From assembly GCA_024710005.1 (NCBI GenBank), contig JANJVQ010000020.1, positions 1-64,000 of the forward strand: a DNA stretch of 64,000 nucleotides. Direction: 5' to 3'. Source of the DNA: Paludibacter sp. GTDB taxonomy: Bacteria > Bacteroidota > Bacteroidia > Bacteroidales > Paludibacteraceae. Under the pieces are notes generated by a model, which did no database searches, was not told the origin of the DNA, and worked only from the letters and a program-made list of their open reading frames with translations. Made by a program: the position numbers and the translations under genes. Positions 18,850 to 27,868 of this stretch are shown here, piece after piece. The stretch's first letter is position 1, and every line of letters starts with the position of its first letter.

Positions 18850-20424
18850 TTATTCGCTATTCGTTAATATAATTGCCTCCCCAATATTGGCATTCGGATA
18901 TGGTATGTTTAATATCTTAGAGATTGTTGGTGCAATATCTGTAATCTGATGTTGATTTGCTATTCGTTGCTGTGGAATTTTCGCACCATAAAACCATACC
19001 GGCAAATTAGAAATCAGGGTATTTGATTCTCCTACCGGATTTTCACGGTCATCTACTTCCAGCCAACCCGGCATCAGGGTCAGGATAATATCGCCGGCAT
19101 AATTTTTATGGACCGAATTTCTGATTTTAGCCATTTCAGTTCCCGGATGAGCTCCGTTATTCATAAGCTGACTAAATCGGTATGCCGACTGCACGCCCTC
19201 AAACTCCAGCATAAAATCAATGGCAATTTCCTTCATTTGCCTGAAATCAAGCCCTTTATCTTCTATCAGTTTTTTATTCAGATAAATATTTTTACCGTAA
19301 TAGCCATTAATCCATTTTTCCTGACCGTAAATAGCCATCAGATAAGAGCTTAAAAGCGCCATGGAACGATTTGCATTAAAATAGCCTGCATGGATGTTAT
19401 GTTCTTTCAGTTCTTCAGGGGCATAAGCATTGGTCTGGTTTCCAAATAGCACAAAAAGTACCTTTTCTGCTCCTATTTTATTTTCAATTTTTTGAATCAG
19501 AAACTGCAACTCATCATCTAACCGGAGATACATGTCCTCTTTTTCGAGTGTTTGCAATGAGAGTTTCTTTTCATTGGGCGTGCGTACCGTAAATTGAAGC
19601 ATCAAAGCATCCGGAAACTTATCCATTCCCAACTCCTGTTCCTGAAAAATCCGTAAGGCTAATTCGGCTACCAGAGAATTAGCCGATGGCGTTTGTTTCA
19701 ACATGGTGGCAGGACTGTTACTCTTTCTTTTTGAAGTACTTTTATACTCAAATGATTTTGGATTTCGCTCATTAAGCGCTGCTAAATAGGTTGATGGCGG
19801 ATACAAAGGCTGCCACGCTCTGTCGACATAACGCTGAAAAGCTCCGTTAACATTCATATCCAGGGCCTGCCAGGGCATACCCTCAGCATAATAATCCGTC
19901 GAGCTCCATTTCATCAATACATCATCCATCCAAACCACGCCATTGGCAGCATGACCACCTAACGCGATGACATCCTCTGCATGTAAACCGATGGCATAGG
20001 ATTTTGATTTTCGTTGGGTAGCCATCATGAGCTCGTCAACAATACCCGTCGTTCTGAAATTTCTGGCTGAAAGCTTCAGATGAGATTCTATACCGGAATA
20101 GGCCGCATCCTGAAAAATTGATTCGACATTGCCTGTATTTCGGTTTAATACCTGATTCGACACAACCCCATGATAATAAGGAACCGTACCGGAAGTTAAC
20201 GTTACAATATCGGTTGCATTTCCCGAAGATGATATATTTAAAGTTATATTTGAAAGAGCAACACCCTCACCTGTCAATTTTTTAAAGCCACCAGCGACAA
20301 AACGATCCTGCAGTTCCTCAATATGTCTTTGTTGCAATCCATCCACCATAATGCCCACCACCAAACGCGGCTGTGCCGAGACAAGGAATGGGAGGAGGAG
20401 GAGTATTAATATTACCTTATTCAT
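18850..20424 (-). CDS. Alkaline-phosphatase-superfamily secreted protein, probably degenerate
   Basis: A 524-residue protein with a signal peptide (cleavage near VSAQP, residue 18). The first strand VVGIMVDGLQQRH and the GNATDIVTLTSGTVPYYHG block match the PafA/nucleotide-pyrophosphatase-like alkaline phosphatase fold, and ITDIAPTISKILNIPYP matches its C-terminal strand. However, the usual metal-binding Asp-His-Gly after the central strand is replaced (VLFGNQTNAY), and the usual HGSPxxYD block is replaced by ESNTLISNLPVWFYG. It is therefore probably a non-catalytic or altered member. Periplasmic location is inferred. The physiological role is unknown. Confidence 0.7.
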   Translation of the reverse strand: MNKVILILLLLPFLVSAQPRLVVGIMVDGLQQRHIEELQDRFVAGGFKKLTGEGVALSNITLNISSSGNATDIVTLTSGTVPYYHGVVSNQVLNRNTGNVESIFQDAAYSGIESHLKLSARNFRTTGIVDELMMATQRKSKSYAIGLHAEDVIALGGHAANGVVWMDDVLMKWSSTDYYAEGMPWQALDMNVNGAFQRYVDRAWQPLYPPSTYLAALNERNPKSFEYKSTSKRKSNSPATMLKQTPSANSLVAELALRIFQEQELGMDKFPDALMLQFTVRTPNEKKLSLQTLEKEDMYLRLDDELQFLIQKIENKIGAEKVLFVLFGNQTNAYAPEELKEHNIHAGYFNANRSMALLSSYLMAIYGQEKWINGYYGKNIYLNKKLIEDKGLDFRQMKEIAIDFMLEFEGVQSAYRFSQLMNNGAHPGTEMAKIRNSVHKNYAGDIILTLMPGWLEVDDRENPVGESNTLISNLPVWFYGAKIPQQRIANQHQITDIAPTISKILNIPYPNANIGEAIILTNSE

Positions 20425-20431
20425 TTTACGA

Positions 20432-20581
20432 AAGATTTTTTTTGCGAAAAACGGAAAGCGAAAAGCGAAAAACAGAATACATTTATTATCATAAAGTAAA
20501 AATTTTATATACCAATTTAAAATTTATTTTAACGCTTTTTCTCCATACACTTTTCGCTCTACGTTTTCAGCTTTGCGCTTT
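20432..20581. repeat. Intergenic CGAAAA/CGGAAA-rich repeat region
   Basis: The gap between hisB and the phosphatase-fold gene holds GCGAAAAACGGAAAGCGAAA-type purine-rich repeats (about 20447-20475) and, near 20550-20582, the complementary pyrimidine-rich form (TTTTCGCTCTACGTTTTCAG). The same repeat type occurs at 18825-18867, 26669-26690 and 36694-36808. The two opposed halves could pair across an AT-rich loop. Confidence 0.5.
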
Positions 20582-21721
20582 TTATAGCGTTCCCTTTGTC
20601 GAAGGTAATTCATACTGATAAATATCCCGTTTTACCGCCATTTTGATGGATTTTGCCAATGCCTTGAAGATTCCTTCAATCTTGTGATGTTCATTTTCTC
20701 CTTCTGCTTTGATATTCAAATTCATCCGGGCAGCATCACTCAGTGACTTGAAGAAATGCATAACCATTTCCGTTGGCATATCTCCTACGTATTCCCGTTT
20801 GAATTGCACATCATACATCAACCAGGGGCGACCACCGAAATCCAGTGCTACCGAGCACAGACTTTCATCCATCGGCAGGGTAAAACCATAACGTTCAATG
20901 CCCCTTTTGTCGCCGATAGCCTTTGACAGCGCTTCACCCAGGGCAAGGGCGGTATCTTCAATTGTGTGATGTTCATCTACCTCTAAATCTCCTTTTACAT
21001 GGATAGTCAGGTCACAACCGGCATGGCGACCGATTTGTTCCAGCATGTGGTCGAAGAACTTCAAGCCGGTATTGATATCTGCTTTTCCACTTCCATCTAA
21101 GTTGATTTTCACAAAAATATCCGTCTCTTTGGTTGTACGCTGAACTGTAGCAACCCTTTCTCCAGCAAACAAAAATTCAGTAATGCGATCCCACGAAGTT
21201 GTCTGCAAGGCGCAATACTCCTGCAATCCGTTATCTTCCAACACCTTATCATCTCCACTTATAAATATTGCCTTACAACCCAGATTCTTTGCTAATTCAA
21301 CATCAGTAACTCTGTCACCGATAACAAAAGAATGCTCCAAATCATAAGCATCAGCAAAATACTCTTTCAGCATCCCTGTCCCTGGTTTCCGTGTCGGCAG
21401 GTTTTCCTCCGGAAAAGATTTATCAATAAAGATTTTATCAAAATCAATTCCTTCATTATTGAGTACCTGCATCATCTTTCCCTGCACCGTATCGAAAAGA
21501 GCCTGCGGATAACCGGGTGTGCCCAGTCCGTCCTGATTGGTCACCATTGCCCATTCAAAGTCTAATTTATGCCGGATGAAATACAAGTTACGGATAACAC
21601 CGGGCAAAAACTCCAGTTGTTCTAAATTGTCAACCTGATAGGTAACTGGTGGTTCTATGATAATCGTACCATCTCGATCGATAAACAAGACTTTCTTTTT
21701 TTGTTGATTACTTGCAGACAT
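20582..21721 (-). CDS. hisB: Bifunctional histidinol-phosphatase / imidazoleglycerol-phosphate dehydratase
   Basis: A 379-residue fusion enzyme performing two steps of histidine synthesis. The N-terminal HAD phosphatase half has FIDRDGT (Asp15, Asp17) and [16 protein letters not shown]; the C-terminal dehydratase half has the metal-binding blocks [28 protein letters not shown] and [15 protein letters not shown]. The start at 21721 (MSASNQQ) is chosen because a further in-frame upstream ATG at 21841 would add 40 residues not seen in the family. No other his genes are next to it, so the histidine genes are either dispersed or outside the window. Confidence 0.96.
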   Translation of the reverse strand: MSASNQQKKKVLFIDRDGTIIIEPPVTYQVDNLEQLEFLPGVIRNLYFIRHKLDFEWAMVTNQDGLGTPGYPQALFDTVQGKMMQVLNNEGIDFDKIFIDKSFPEENLPTRKPGTGMLKEYFADAYDLEHSFVIGDRVTDVELAKNLGCKAIFISGDDKVLEDNGLQEYCALQTTSWDRITEFLFAGERVATVQRTTKETDIFVKINLDGSGKADINTGLKFFDHMLEQIGRHAGCDLTIHVKGDLEVDEHHTIEDTALALGEALSKAIGDKRGIERYGFTLPMDESLCSVALDFGGRPWLMYDVQFKREYVGDMPTEMVMHFFKSLSDAARMNLNIKAEGENEHHKIEGIFKALAKSIKMAVKRDIYQYELPSTKGTL

Positions 21722-21903
21722 GGGCTGAACTTTTTTCAGAAAATTAAAACGACTACAAAAATAGTTTATTTTTAGCTGATTGAAAAATGTTTGTAACGTA
21801 GGCTTAATAGTTTGCTGAAAGCTTTGCCCTAAACCATTCACAAATCAAACATTTTTCCTGTTAATTTTCAGTAAACACCTTTATAATTACGAAGAAATAA
21901 TTT

Positions 21904-21911
21904 TACTTTTG
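21904..21911 (+). promoter_or_regulatory. Predicted -7 element upstream of the ORF6N gene
   Basis: TACTTTTG matches TAnnTTTG and lies about 100 nt upstream of the ORF6N start at 22012, in the 290-bp divergent gap with hisB. A -33 TTTG was not clear. The rest of the gap shows nothing else recognisable. Confidence 0.4.
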
Positions 21912-22011
21912 CAATCTATAATTGTTTACACATCAATGGCTACGGAAGCTGCATTTAAAAGATTCTGACATCTTAGTTTCTAAGCCTAAACCAACATAAC
22001 TATTTAATTTT

Positions 22012-22581
22012 ATGACTGAAGATTTACAACTCCAACCTATTACGATTCAAAACAAAATTTATGAAATAAGGAATCATAAGGTAATGCTGGATTTTGATCT
22101 GGCGGAACTTTATGGTGTAGAAACAAAACGGCTGAAAGAAGCTGTAAGAAGGAATATCACCCGTTTCCCATCTGATTTTATGTTTGAACTTGAAATTATA
22201 GAATGGAAAAACTTGAGGACGCAAATTGCGTCCTCAAGTTGGGGAGGAGTACGATATAAACCTTTTGCATTTACAGAACAAGGCGTGGCAATGCTGGCAA
22301 GTGTTTTAAAAAGTGAAACTGCAATACAAGTCAATATTGCTATTGTAAGAGCTTTTGTCGCTATTCGTCAATCATTATTTCTACAACCAAACGATAAAAC
22401 CACAGCATTACAAGCCGAAATGAAAGAGCTCAAAACTTATATAGAAGAGGTTTTTGCCGACTACAACGACATTAATGAAGACACCCGCATGCAAATTGAG
22501 CTTATTAACCAATCTTTGGCGGAATTGCAGAATGAAAAGAAACAGTTAACGAAGCCACGGAATAAAGTCGGATTTATTTAA
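22012..22581 (+). CDS. ORF6N-domain protein (phage antirepressor-like)
   Basis: A 189-residue protein whose first ~120 residues form an ORF6N domain: VMLDFDLAELYGVETKRLKEAVRRN, RFPSDFMFEL, then YKPFAFTEQGVAMLASVL and a helix IVRAFVAIRQ. ORF6N domains are DNA-binding modules found in phage regulators and in many Bacteroidota chromosomes. The C-terminal ~60 residues are a probable coiled coil rich in Glu, Gln and Lys. No phage genes surround it. The codons for N-L-R-T-Q-I-A-S-S-S form a perfect 31-bp palindrome (22210-22240). Function unknown; target sites might include its own gene. Confidence 0.9.
   Translation: MTEDLQLQPITIQNKIYEIRNHKVMLDFDLAELYGVETKRLKEAVRRNITRFPSDFMFELEIIEWKNLRTQIASSSWGGVRYKPFAFTEQGVAMLASVLKSETAIQVNIAIVRAFVAIRQSLFLQPNDKTTALQAEMKELKTYIEEVFADYNDINEDTRMQIELINQSLAELQNEKKQLTKPRNKVGFI
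22210..22240. repeat. Perfect 31-bp palindrome inside ORF6N coding sequence
   Basis: Arm AACTTGAGGACGCAA (22210-22224), central A (22225), and the exact reverse complement (22226-22240). It falls at residues 67-77 of the ORF6N domain, in the stretch that varies most within the family as I remember it. Fifteen uninterrupted base pairs around one unpaired base are not expected by chance inside a coding region. Confidence 0.9.
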
Positions 22582-22597
22582 AACTAAAATTTTGTTC

Positions 22598-22628
22598 TTT
22601 GAATAATTGAATATTAATCATACCTTTG
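22598..22628 (+). promoter_or_regulatory. Predicted promoter of the AspT-type transporter gene
   Basis: TTTG at 22598-22601 and TACCTTTG at 22621-22628, separated by 19 bp, match the Bacteroidota sigma-ABfr consensus well. The ATG at 22690 follows after a ~55-nt leader. Confidence 0.7.
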
Positions 22629-22689
22629 CAGCAATTTAAAGATTGTGTTTATTTTCAGACAACTACCTCACAAATAATTGTTTACAAAA

Positions 22690-24366
22690 ATGGAATTAGA
22701 TTGGTTAATTTCTCTGTTTACGGAAGAAGGCATCGCGCACACGATTTTACTCTATGCATTTGTCATCGCGATGGGTGTAATGATTGGAAAAGTGAAATTT
22801 TTCGGCGTTTCGTTGGGAGTTACTTTTGTTTTATTTGTCGGCATTCTGGTCGGACATCTTGGCTTTAGCGCCAATCCTGAACTGATGCATTTCATGCGTG
22901 AATTCGGACTCATACTTTTTATATATTCTATCGGATTGCAGGTAGGACCGGGATTCTTTTCTTCCTTTAAGAAAGGCGGCATGCAACAAAACCTGCTGGC
23001 AGCAAGCGTTGTCTTGCTGGGAGTTGGTGTTACCATCGCACTTTATTATATTTTTGCCGGTAGAATCCCCATGTCGATGTTTGTCGGGATCCTTTCGGGA
23101 GCAGTTACCAATACGCCGGGACTCGGAGCCGCGCAGGAAGCGCTCAGACAATTGTTTGATGCCGGACAAATTACTGAAATCCCGCAAATTGCCCTGGGTT
23201 ATGCAGTCGCCTATCCACTTGGTGTAACCGGGATTATCTTCTCACTTATCATCATCCGTGTACTGTTCAAAGTGAACATGGAAAAAGAACACGAGAAATT
23301 CAAAGAGAACAGCAGTTCTACTGAAGGAACAAAAATAATGACATTGCAGATTCACTCCAAAGCTATTCACGGGAAGAATCTGGTACAGATACGTAAGTTA
23401 ATCGGAAGACAATTTGTAATTTCGAGACTTTTCCACGAAGGTGAGTACTCCATCCCGAAAGGCGAAACTGTAATACATAACAATGATATCGTGTTGGTTG
23501 TAGCAGCCGAAGAGGATGCCGAGGCTGTAAAGGAACTGTTAGGAGATGTCGTTGAATATGACTGGAAAGAATCGGAAGTGAAGATGATTTCACGCAGGAT
23601 TGTGATTACCCGCGACATCATCAACGGGAAAACACTGGGTTCGTTGAGATTAAGAGCGTTGAATGTGAACTGCACGAGGGTAATCCGTTCGGGATTCGAT
23701 TTGTTTGCCAGCGAAGATCTTGTATTACAGGTGGGCGACCGCGTTGTGGTGGTTGGTTCTCCTGAATCAATCAAACGAATAGAAGAGGTATTGGGAAATA
23801 CACTGAACCGCTTGAATGAACCGCACTTAATCACGCTTTTTATTGGAATTTTTCTGGGAATTATCTTCGGAAGTATCCCGTTCTTCATCCCGGGTATGCC
23901 AATGCCGGTAAAACTGGGTTTGGCTGGTGGTCCACTCGTGGTAGCTATTCTGCTGGGACGGTTCGGATTCAAATTAAGGCTCATCACCTATACAACCCAA
24001 AGTGCCAACCTCTTACTGCGTGAAATAGGGATTACCTTATTCCTTGCCAGCGTGGGTATTGCCTCGGGAGGTAAATTCGTTGAAACGGTTGTGCACGGTG
24101 ACGGACTCTTATGGGTTGCCTGTGGTGTACTCATCACCATGATCCCGTTGTTGATCGTGGGTATCTTTGGCCGAAAAGTGATGAAGATGAACTATTTCAC
24201 CCTGATGGGTTTACTGGCTGGTAGTACCACCGACCCTCCTGCACTTGCCTACGCCAATGCCACCGCCGGAAACGATGCTCCGGCAGTTGCCTACTCAACT
24301 GTGTATCCGCTTACCATGTTTTTACGGGTAATTATGGCGCAGATACTGATACTGGCGTTTGTGTGA
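22690..24366 (+). CDS. AspT/YidE-family putative exchanger with two TrkA-C domains
   Basis: A 558-residue membrane transporter of the aspartate:alanine exchanger family. Layout: about five membrane segments (residues 15-200), two RCK/TrkA-C cytosolic domains (about 210-290 and 295-380; [12 protein letters not shown] and [16 protein letters not shown]), then about five to six more segments to the end. The repeated [13 protein letters not shown] and [13 protein letters not shown] motifs are the family's paired substrate-site sequences. The ATG at 22690 ([10 protein letters not shown]) is preferred over an in-frame TTG at 22678. Substrate unknown; members exchange amino or dicarboxylic acids. 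Confidence 0.93.
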   Translation: MELDWLISLFTEEGIAHTILLYAFVIAMGVMIGKVKFFGVSLGVTFVLFVGILVGHLGFSANPELMHFMREFGLILFIYSIGLQVGPGFFSSFKKGGMQQNLLAASVVLLGVGVTIALYYIFAGRIPMSMFVGILSGAVTNTPGLGAAQEALRQLFDAGQITEIPQIALGYAVAYPLGVTGIIFSLIIIRVLFKVNMEKEHEKFKENSSSTEGTKIMTLQIHSKAIHGKNLVQIRKLIGRQFVISRLFHEGEYSIPKGETVIHNNDIVLVVAAEEDAEAVKELLGDVVEYDWKESEVKMISRRIVITRDIINGKTLGSLRLRALNVNCTRVIRSGFDLFASEDLVLQVGDRVVVVGSPESIKRIEEVLGNTLNRLNEPHLITLFIGIFLGIIFGSIPFFIPGMPMPVKLGLAGGPLVVAILLGRFGFKLRLITYTTQSANLLLREIGITLFLASVGIASGGKFVETVVHGDGLLWVACGVLITMIPLLIVGIFGRKVMKMNYFTLMGLLAGSTTDPPALAYANATAGNDAPAVAYSTVYPLTMFLRVIMAQILILAFV

Positions 24367-24370
24367 TGTT

Positions 24371-24479
24371 AATGTCGCCAGTCTCCAGTTACCAGTCGGC
24401 ATATGCTGATTTCTTGTTCAGAGATATAACTCCTAAGACTATGATTATAGACTGGTGACCGGAGTCTGGTGTCCGGAGT
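24371..24479. repeat. Intergenic CCAGTC/GGTGACCGG inverted repeats
   Basis: Between the convergent transporter and LolA-like genes, GTCGCCAGTCTCCAGTTACC (from 24375) faces GACTGGTGACCGGAGTCTGG (from about 24451) as an imperfect inverted pair with a ~50-nt loop. The same motifs recur at 18717-18744 and 28585-28645. The pair may act as a two-way terminator. Confidence 0.55.
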
Positions 24480-25214
24480 CTATTTAAGAGACGATTTATT
24501 GAAAACACTTGCCGGAATCTTCTGGTCCAGTGTTATTTCCTGTATCATCATACGGGTTCCGTCACCACTTTTGAGCATATCTTTGTAGAGCATGGTCATC
24601 GGGTACCAGCGTCCCTGCACCCTTTTCACGTCACTGAATGTAATCTTTTTCAGCAGCTTACCGCTTTTGGCAAACATCTCGACTTTTAAGGGAATAAACC
24701 TTTCCTGATCGACCCACATTTGCTGCGACTGATAATTTACATCCGGTTTGATGGCGGTAAGGGTGAGTATCCAGCATTTTCGTCCGTCGATAACTTCTTC
24801 GCCGGTCACATTGGCTGCGTATTGTTCCAACAGAGGTGTATCGTTCATCATGTCCTCGTACGACATATCACTGCCCATGACCGATTGCCGCAACATGTGA
24901 CCGGAAATCTGGATTACCCGGTCGGTTGAGGGGGAATAAATCCACAACTGATTCTCGAGTTTAAGCATTTTGGTTCCTTTCTCTCTTGCCGGAGCCAGGT
25001 ATTCGGTAAATGCCCGTTCGTCGCCTTCGCTCCAGGATTTGGATTCCATGGTACGGGTTCCCCTCGCGGTGTTTATTTCCATTTTAGCTGTAACAATGCG
25101 GGATTTGGCCGACATGTTGGCATCGATTTTATCCAGCAGGGTTTTGCCGGAGGGGTATGATTGCGCCGACAAGATGAAGGGGAAAAGAAGGAGGAATAAT
25201 AAAGTTGGTTTCAT
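24480..25214 (-). CDS. LolA-like outer-membrane lipoprotein-sorting family protein
   Basis: A 244-residue periplasmic protein. The start at 25214 (MKPTLLFLLL) gives a signal peptide cleaved near LSAQS; a longer frame to 25244 only adds a non-signal leader. Fold features of the LolA/LolB-like family used with ABC exporters: KTLLDKIDANM, LWIYSPSTDRVIQISGHMLRQSVMGSDMSYEDM is present as consecutive blocks, then WILTLTA and RWYPMTM. In such operons the protein is thought to carry a lipid or lipoprotein between the exporter and the outer membrane. It is the last gene of the TetR-headed operon, 120 bp after the permease gene. Confidence 0.85.
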   Translation of the reverse strand: MKPTLLFLLLFPFILSAQSYPSGKTLLDKIDANMSAKSRIVTAKMEINTARGTRTMESKSWSEGDERAFTEYLAPAREKGTKMLKLENQLWIYSPSTDRVIQISGHMLRQSVMGSDMSYEDMMNDTPLLEQYAANVTGEEVIDGRKCWILTLTAIKPDVNYQSQQMWVDQERFIPLKVEMFAKSGKLLKKITFSDVKRVQGRWYPMTMLYKDMLKSGDGTRMMIQEITLDQKIPASVFNKSSLK

Positions 25215-25334
25215 ACATCCACTAAAGTTAATTGTTAGTATCAAGTTTTAAATCAAGTTATAGTATATCTGGTACGTCTGGTCTCTCTCACTGAAGTTGC
25301 TTGTTGCAATCAATTTCAGTGAGATAGACCTGCA

Positions 25335-26606
25335 CTACGCCTGCAACTCCTTGAACAAATTCGCTGTTTGCCTCTTATATATCCCGATTCCGGCGAGCAT
25401 CGCCCCGATTACGGTCGACAACACCCCGGGAATGAACCCGATATAATAAGTCGTTGCATTGATTTGCGCCCTGAAAACCGTTGGCATGATGATCGTCGAA
25501 TCCTGAATCATGTCGCCGGCATCAATGCCATGTTCCTGCATCAGGTAAGCAAAAAACAACCCGATGGCTATCCCGATGACCGAACCAAGCAATCCTACCA
25601 ATACGGCTTCTCCCACCAGTGAACGGTAAGTCTCGTGCTTGTTCTCACCAATCGCGAGTCGCAATCCGAATTCGCCATACCGGCGTAGCCCGCCCAGCAA
25701 ACCAGCATTCCACAAGACAATCGACATGGCAAAAACAAAAATCAGGATTACGATAAACTGCGCATTTTCGGCGTAGGTTATCATAAAGTCCATACCATTG
25801 CTCATGCTCATCGGCATCATCGTCAGCGAGAAGACATCCGCTTCATCCGTATTTTCAGCATTGAATTGATCGGCCACTGCATGCGCCCTGTCGTTTTCAT
25901 ACGGAGCATCTTTAAAGAATCCAAGTATCTCTCCAGCGGCATCTTCCATGTTAAGCGCCATCCTCACATCCTCGATATCTGCATAAATCATCCCTTTATC
26001 GAGCATGCTGATGCCAAAATGGAGGGTGCCGCAAACCGTGAAATTATACATGGCCATGTCGCCGTACATGGTACTTGAAATCAGGGTTACCGGATCACCA
26101 AGTTGCAATTTCATCTTTTTGAATAGCTCATTAGAAATCAACACTTCGCCGTTCTTCTCAGGGAAACGACCGCTAATCAGCTTCGGCTTTAAATCCATAC
26201 GGATGATTTCATCTTCTGTCCCCAGCAGGTGAATACCGGCGCCCGCCACATTGCCCTGTGCACGGGTGGTGCCGAGGCTATCAGGCGCATCCAGCAAACC
26301 ACCGAACATAATCCTGTCCGTCCATTCCATATCCGGATGAACCGCGTTCAATTGTTCCATAATTTCATCAACACCCGTCATGGCATAATCATTCGGCATT
26401 TGCGAAAGATTTTCCTTGTAGGCATTGGTCACCACTTTCACGTGTCCGGAAGTAAATCGGGCAGCCGATTCGATGCTGTCATAAAACACGCCGTTCATAT
26501 ACGCCTGCAGGAACACCGTCATCATCACGCCAATGGCTACGACGATGATGGGCAGCAGACTACGGCTTTTATCCCGGATTAAACCTTTGAATAAGAATTT
26601 TATCAT
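25335..26606 (-). CDS. ABC transporter permease, FtsX/LolC-type (second permease)
   Basis: A 423-residue FtsX-like permease: N-terminal membrane segment (about 15-40), a large MacB-type periplasmic domain (about 45-265), then three membrane segments (about 275-305, 325-360, 380-410). The C-terminal LRRYGEFGLRLAIGENKHE coupling region is typical of LolC/E and MacB permeases. It follows the first permease and should form a heterodimer with it, driven by the ATPase at 27869. The export substrate is unknown; with a LolA-like protein and an outer-membrane protein in the same operon, a lipid or lipoprotein cargo is plausible. Confidence 0.92.
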   Translation of the reverse strand: MIKFLFKGLIRDKSRSLLPIIVVAIGVMMTVFLQAYMNGVFYDSIESAARFTSGHVKVVTNAYKENLSQMPNDYAMTGVDEIMEQLNAVHPDMEWTDRIMFGGLLDAPDSLGTTRAQGNVAGAGIHLLGTEDEIIRMDLKPKLISGRFPEKNGEVLISNELFKKMKLQLGDPVTLISSTMYGDMAMYNFTVCGTLHFGISMLDKGMIYADIEDVRMALNMEDAAGEILGFFKDAPYENDRAHAVADQFNAENTDEADVFSLTMMPMSMSNGMDFMITYAENAQFIVILIFVFAMSIVLWNAGLLGGLRRYGEFGLRLAIGENKHETYRSLVGEAVLVGLLGSVIGIAIGLFFAYLMQEHGIDAGDMIQDSTIIMPTVFRAQINATTYYIGFIPGVLSTVIGAMLAGIGIYKRQTANLFKELQA

Positions 26607-26636
26607 GATGTTTTAATTTAATTGTTCGTTTGGCGT

Positions 26637-26668
26637 TTGTAGAGACGCGATTAATCGCGTCTCTACAA
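26637..26668. repeat. Perfect 32-bp intergenic palindrome (GTAGAGACGCG type)
   Basis: TTGTAGAGACGCGATT (26637-26652) is followed directly by its exact reverse complement (26653-26668). Palindromes with GTAGAGACG ends are, from memory, high-copy dispersed elements in several bacterial phyla. It lies between the two permease genes of one operon, so it will be transcribed as a strong hairpin and could affect the downstream permease. A CCGTTTTCCGTTTTCCG stretch follows at 26670-26690. Confidence 0.85.
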
Positions 26669-26691
26669 TTTCCGTTTTCCGTTTTCCGTTA

Positions 26692-27861
26692 TCACAACGC
26701 CTTCCCCCGTATCGCTTCTGTCGGGTTCATTTTTGCAATTTTTTTCGCGGGCAGGTAACTGACTACTGCTGTTACGATGAAAATGAACAGCACCGTACCA
26801 ATGACCAGCCCCGGAGAGATGACAGCATACATGGTATCTCCCATCGGGATGCCGAAATCTGCCGCTTCTACTGGAAAAGTAATGCCTCTCTCAACCATAA
26901 AATAGAACAGTGGCGCTCCCCAAACAGTACCGAATGCCAATGCCAGAATGGCGTAAAGCGAACCTTCCATAGTAAAATGCCGAACCACCTGCTTGCGGGT
27001 CATACCCAACGCAATCATGGTTCCGATTTCCTTTTGCCTGCGGAAAATCGACAAGGTCTGGGTGTCGAAAATGGCCAGCATCGCCAGCAGCAGAAATATC
27101 ACATAAAACACACTGGTGCCGATTGATTTGGTCTTGACCATCAGTAAAGTCGCTTCCGTCAGCTTTTCAGTGCTTTTGAAATCCCATCCGGAAACACTAA
27201 CAACTTCTTTTTCCGGGGATTTAATCAGGATATTGGCACAGCCTTCGTTGAGGGTCATCGCCTGCAACCGGTCTAATGGCAACCAAAGCGTACCCACATC
27301 AATTGCCGGAACCGTTGTTTTAAAAATGCCCACGATGCGGATATCGGCAGCTTCAAAAGTACCGTTACTATCGCGCCAGCGCAGAGTCAGCACATCATTC
27401 AGTTTGAGTTTGGCCTGGCGAGCCATGTAAGCCCCCATGACCACCGGAATTTCATCCGTCACTTTATTCAGCGAGTCAGTCGGTATCTCCAGCAGTTGCT
27501 GGTTCGGCTGAATGCCTTTCAGCAACACACCCTGCATGCGTCCGTCGGGATAAATTGTTCCCTGCGTGATCAGAATCGGCTCTATCAAGTGATTCTTGAT
27601 ATCAGTCGCGAAGACTTCAGGAATCTGCACTGTACTGGAATCAAGGGTAAAAGGATCGTGCGGATCATATTTTTCCTGCCAGTACTGACCGTCGGCTATT
27701 TCCCAGCGAACAGCATCTTCTGTAGCCTGCTTGCTCCATCCCTGCAGGATTCCCTGCATGATGATGATCATCACAAAGGAAATGGAAAGCACGAAAACAT
27801 TCAGCCAGGTTTTCAGTCCATTACCGATGAGACTTCTGAAAGCGGTTTTAATCAGCTTCAT
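26692..27861 (-). CDS. ABC transporter permease, FtsX/LolC-type (first permease)
   Basis: A 389-residue FtsX-like permease from the ATG at 27861 (MKLIKTAFRSLIGNGLKTWL). An in-frame start at 27888 would overlap the ATPase gene, so the inner start is preferred; it leaves a 7-bp gap. One N-terminal membrane segment, a periplasmic domain (about 45-235) and three C-terminal membrane segments. The FRRQKEIGTMIALGMTRKQV coupling sequence is clear. Partner of the 25335 gene and of the ATPase immediately upstream. Confidence 0.92.
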   Translation of the reverse strand: MKLIKTAFRSLIGNGLKTWLNVFVLSISFVMIIIMQGILQGWSKQATEDAVRWEIADGQYWQEKYDPHDPFTLDSSTVQIPEVFATDIKNHLIEPILITQGTIYPDGRMQGVLLKGIQPNQQLLEIPTDSLNKVTDEIPVVMGAYMARQAKLKLNDVLTLRWRDSNGTFEAADIRIVGIFKTTVPAIDVGTLWLPLDRLQAMTLNEGCANILIKSPEKEVVSVSGWDFKSTEKLTEATLLMVKTKSIGTSVFYVIFLLLAMLAIFDTQTLSIFRRQKEIGTMIALGMTRKQVVRHFTMEGSLYAILALAFGTVWGAPLFYFMVERGITFPVEAADFGIPMGDTMYAVISPGLVIGTVLFIFIVTAVVSYLPAKKIAKMNPTEAIRGKAL

Positions 27862-27868
27862 AAGGCAT

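Noticed and set aside
18192-18872. Open frame of 226 codons on the plus strand opposite the C-S lyase
   Set aside because: Antisense to a clear PLP enzyme, and its end reads through dispersed repeats.
23367-23987. Open frame of 206 codons antisense to the AspT-type transporter
   Set aside because: Ser/Pro/Thr-rich shadow of a membrane-protein gene; no motif or promoter.
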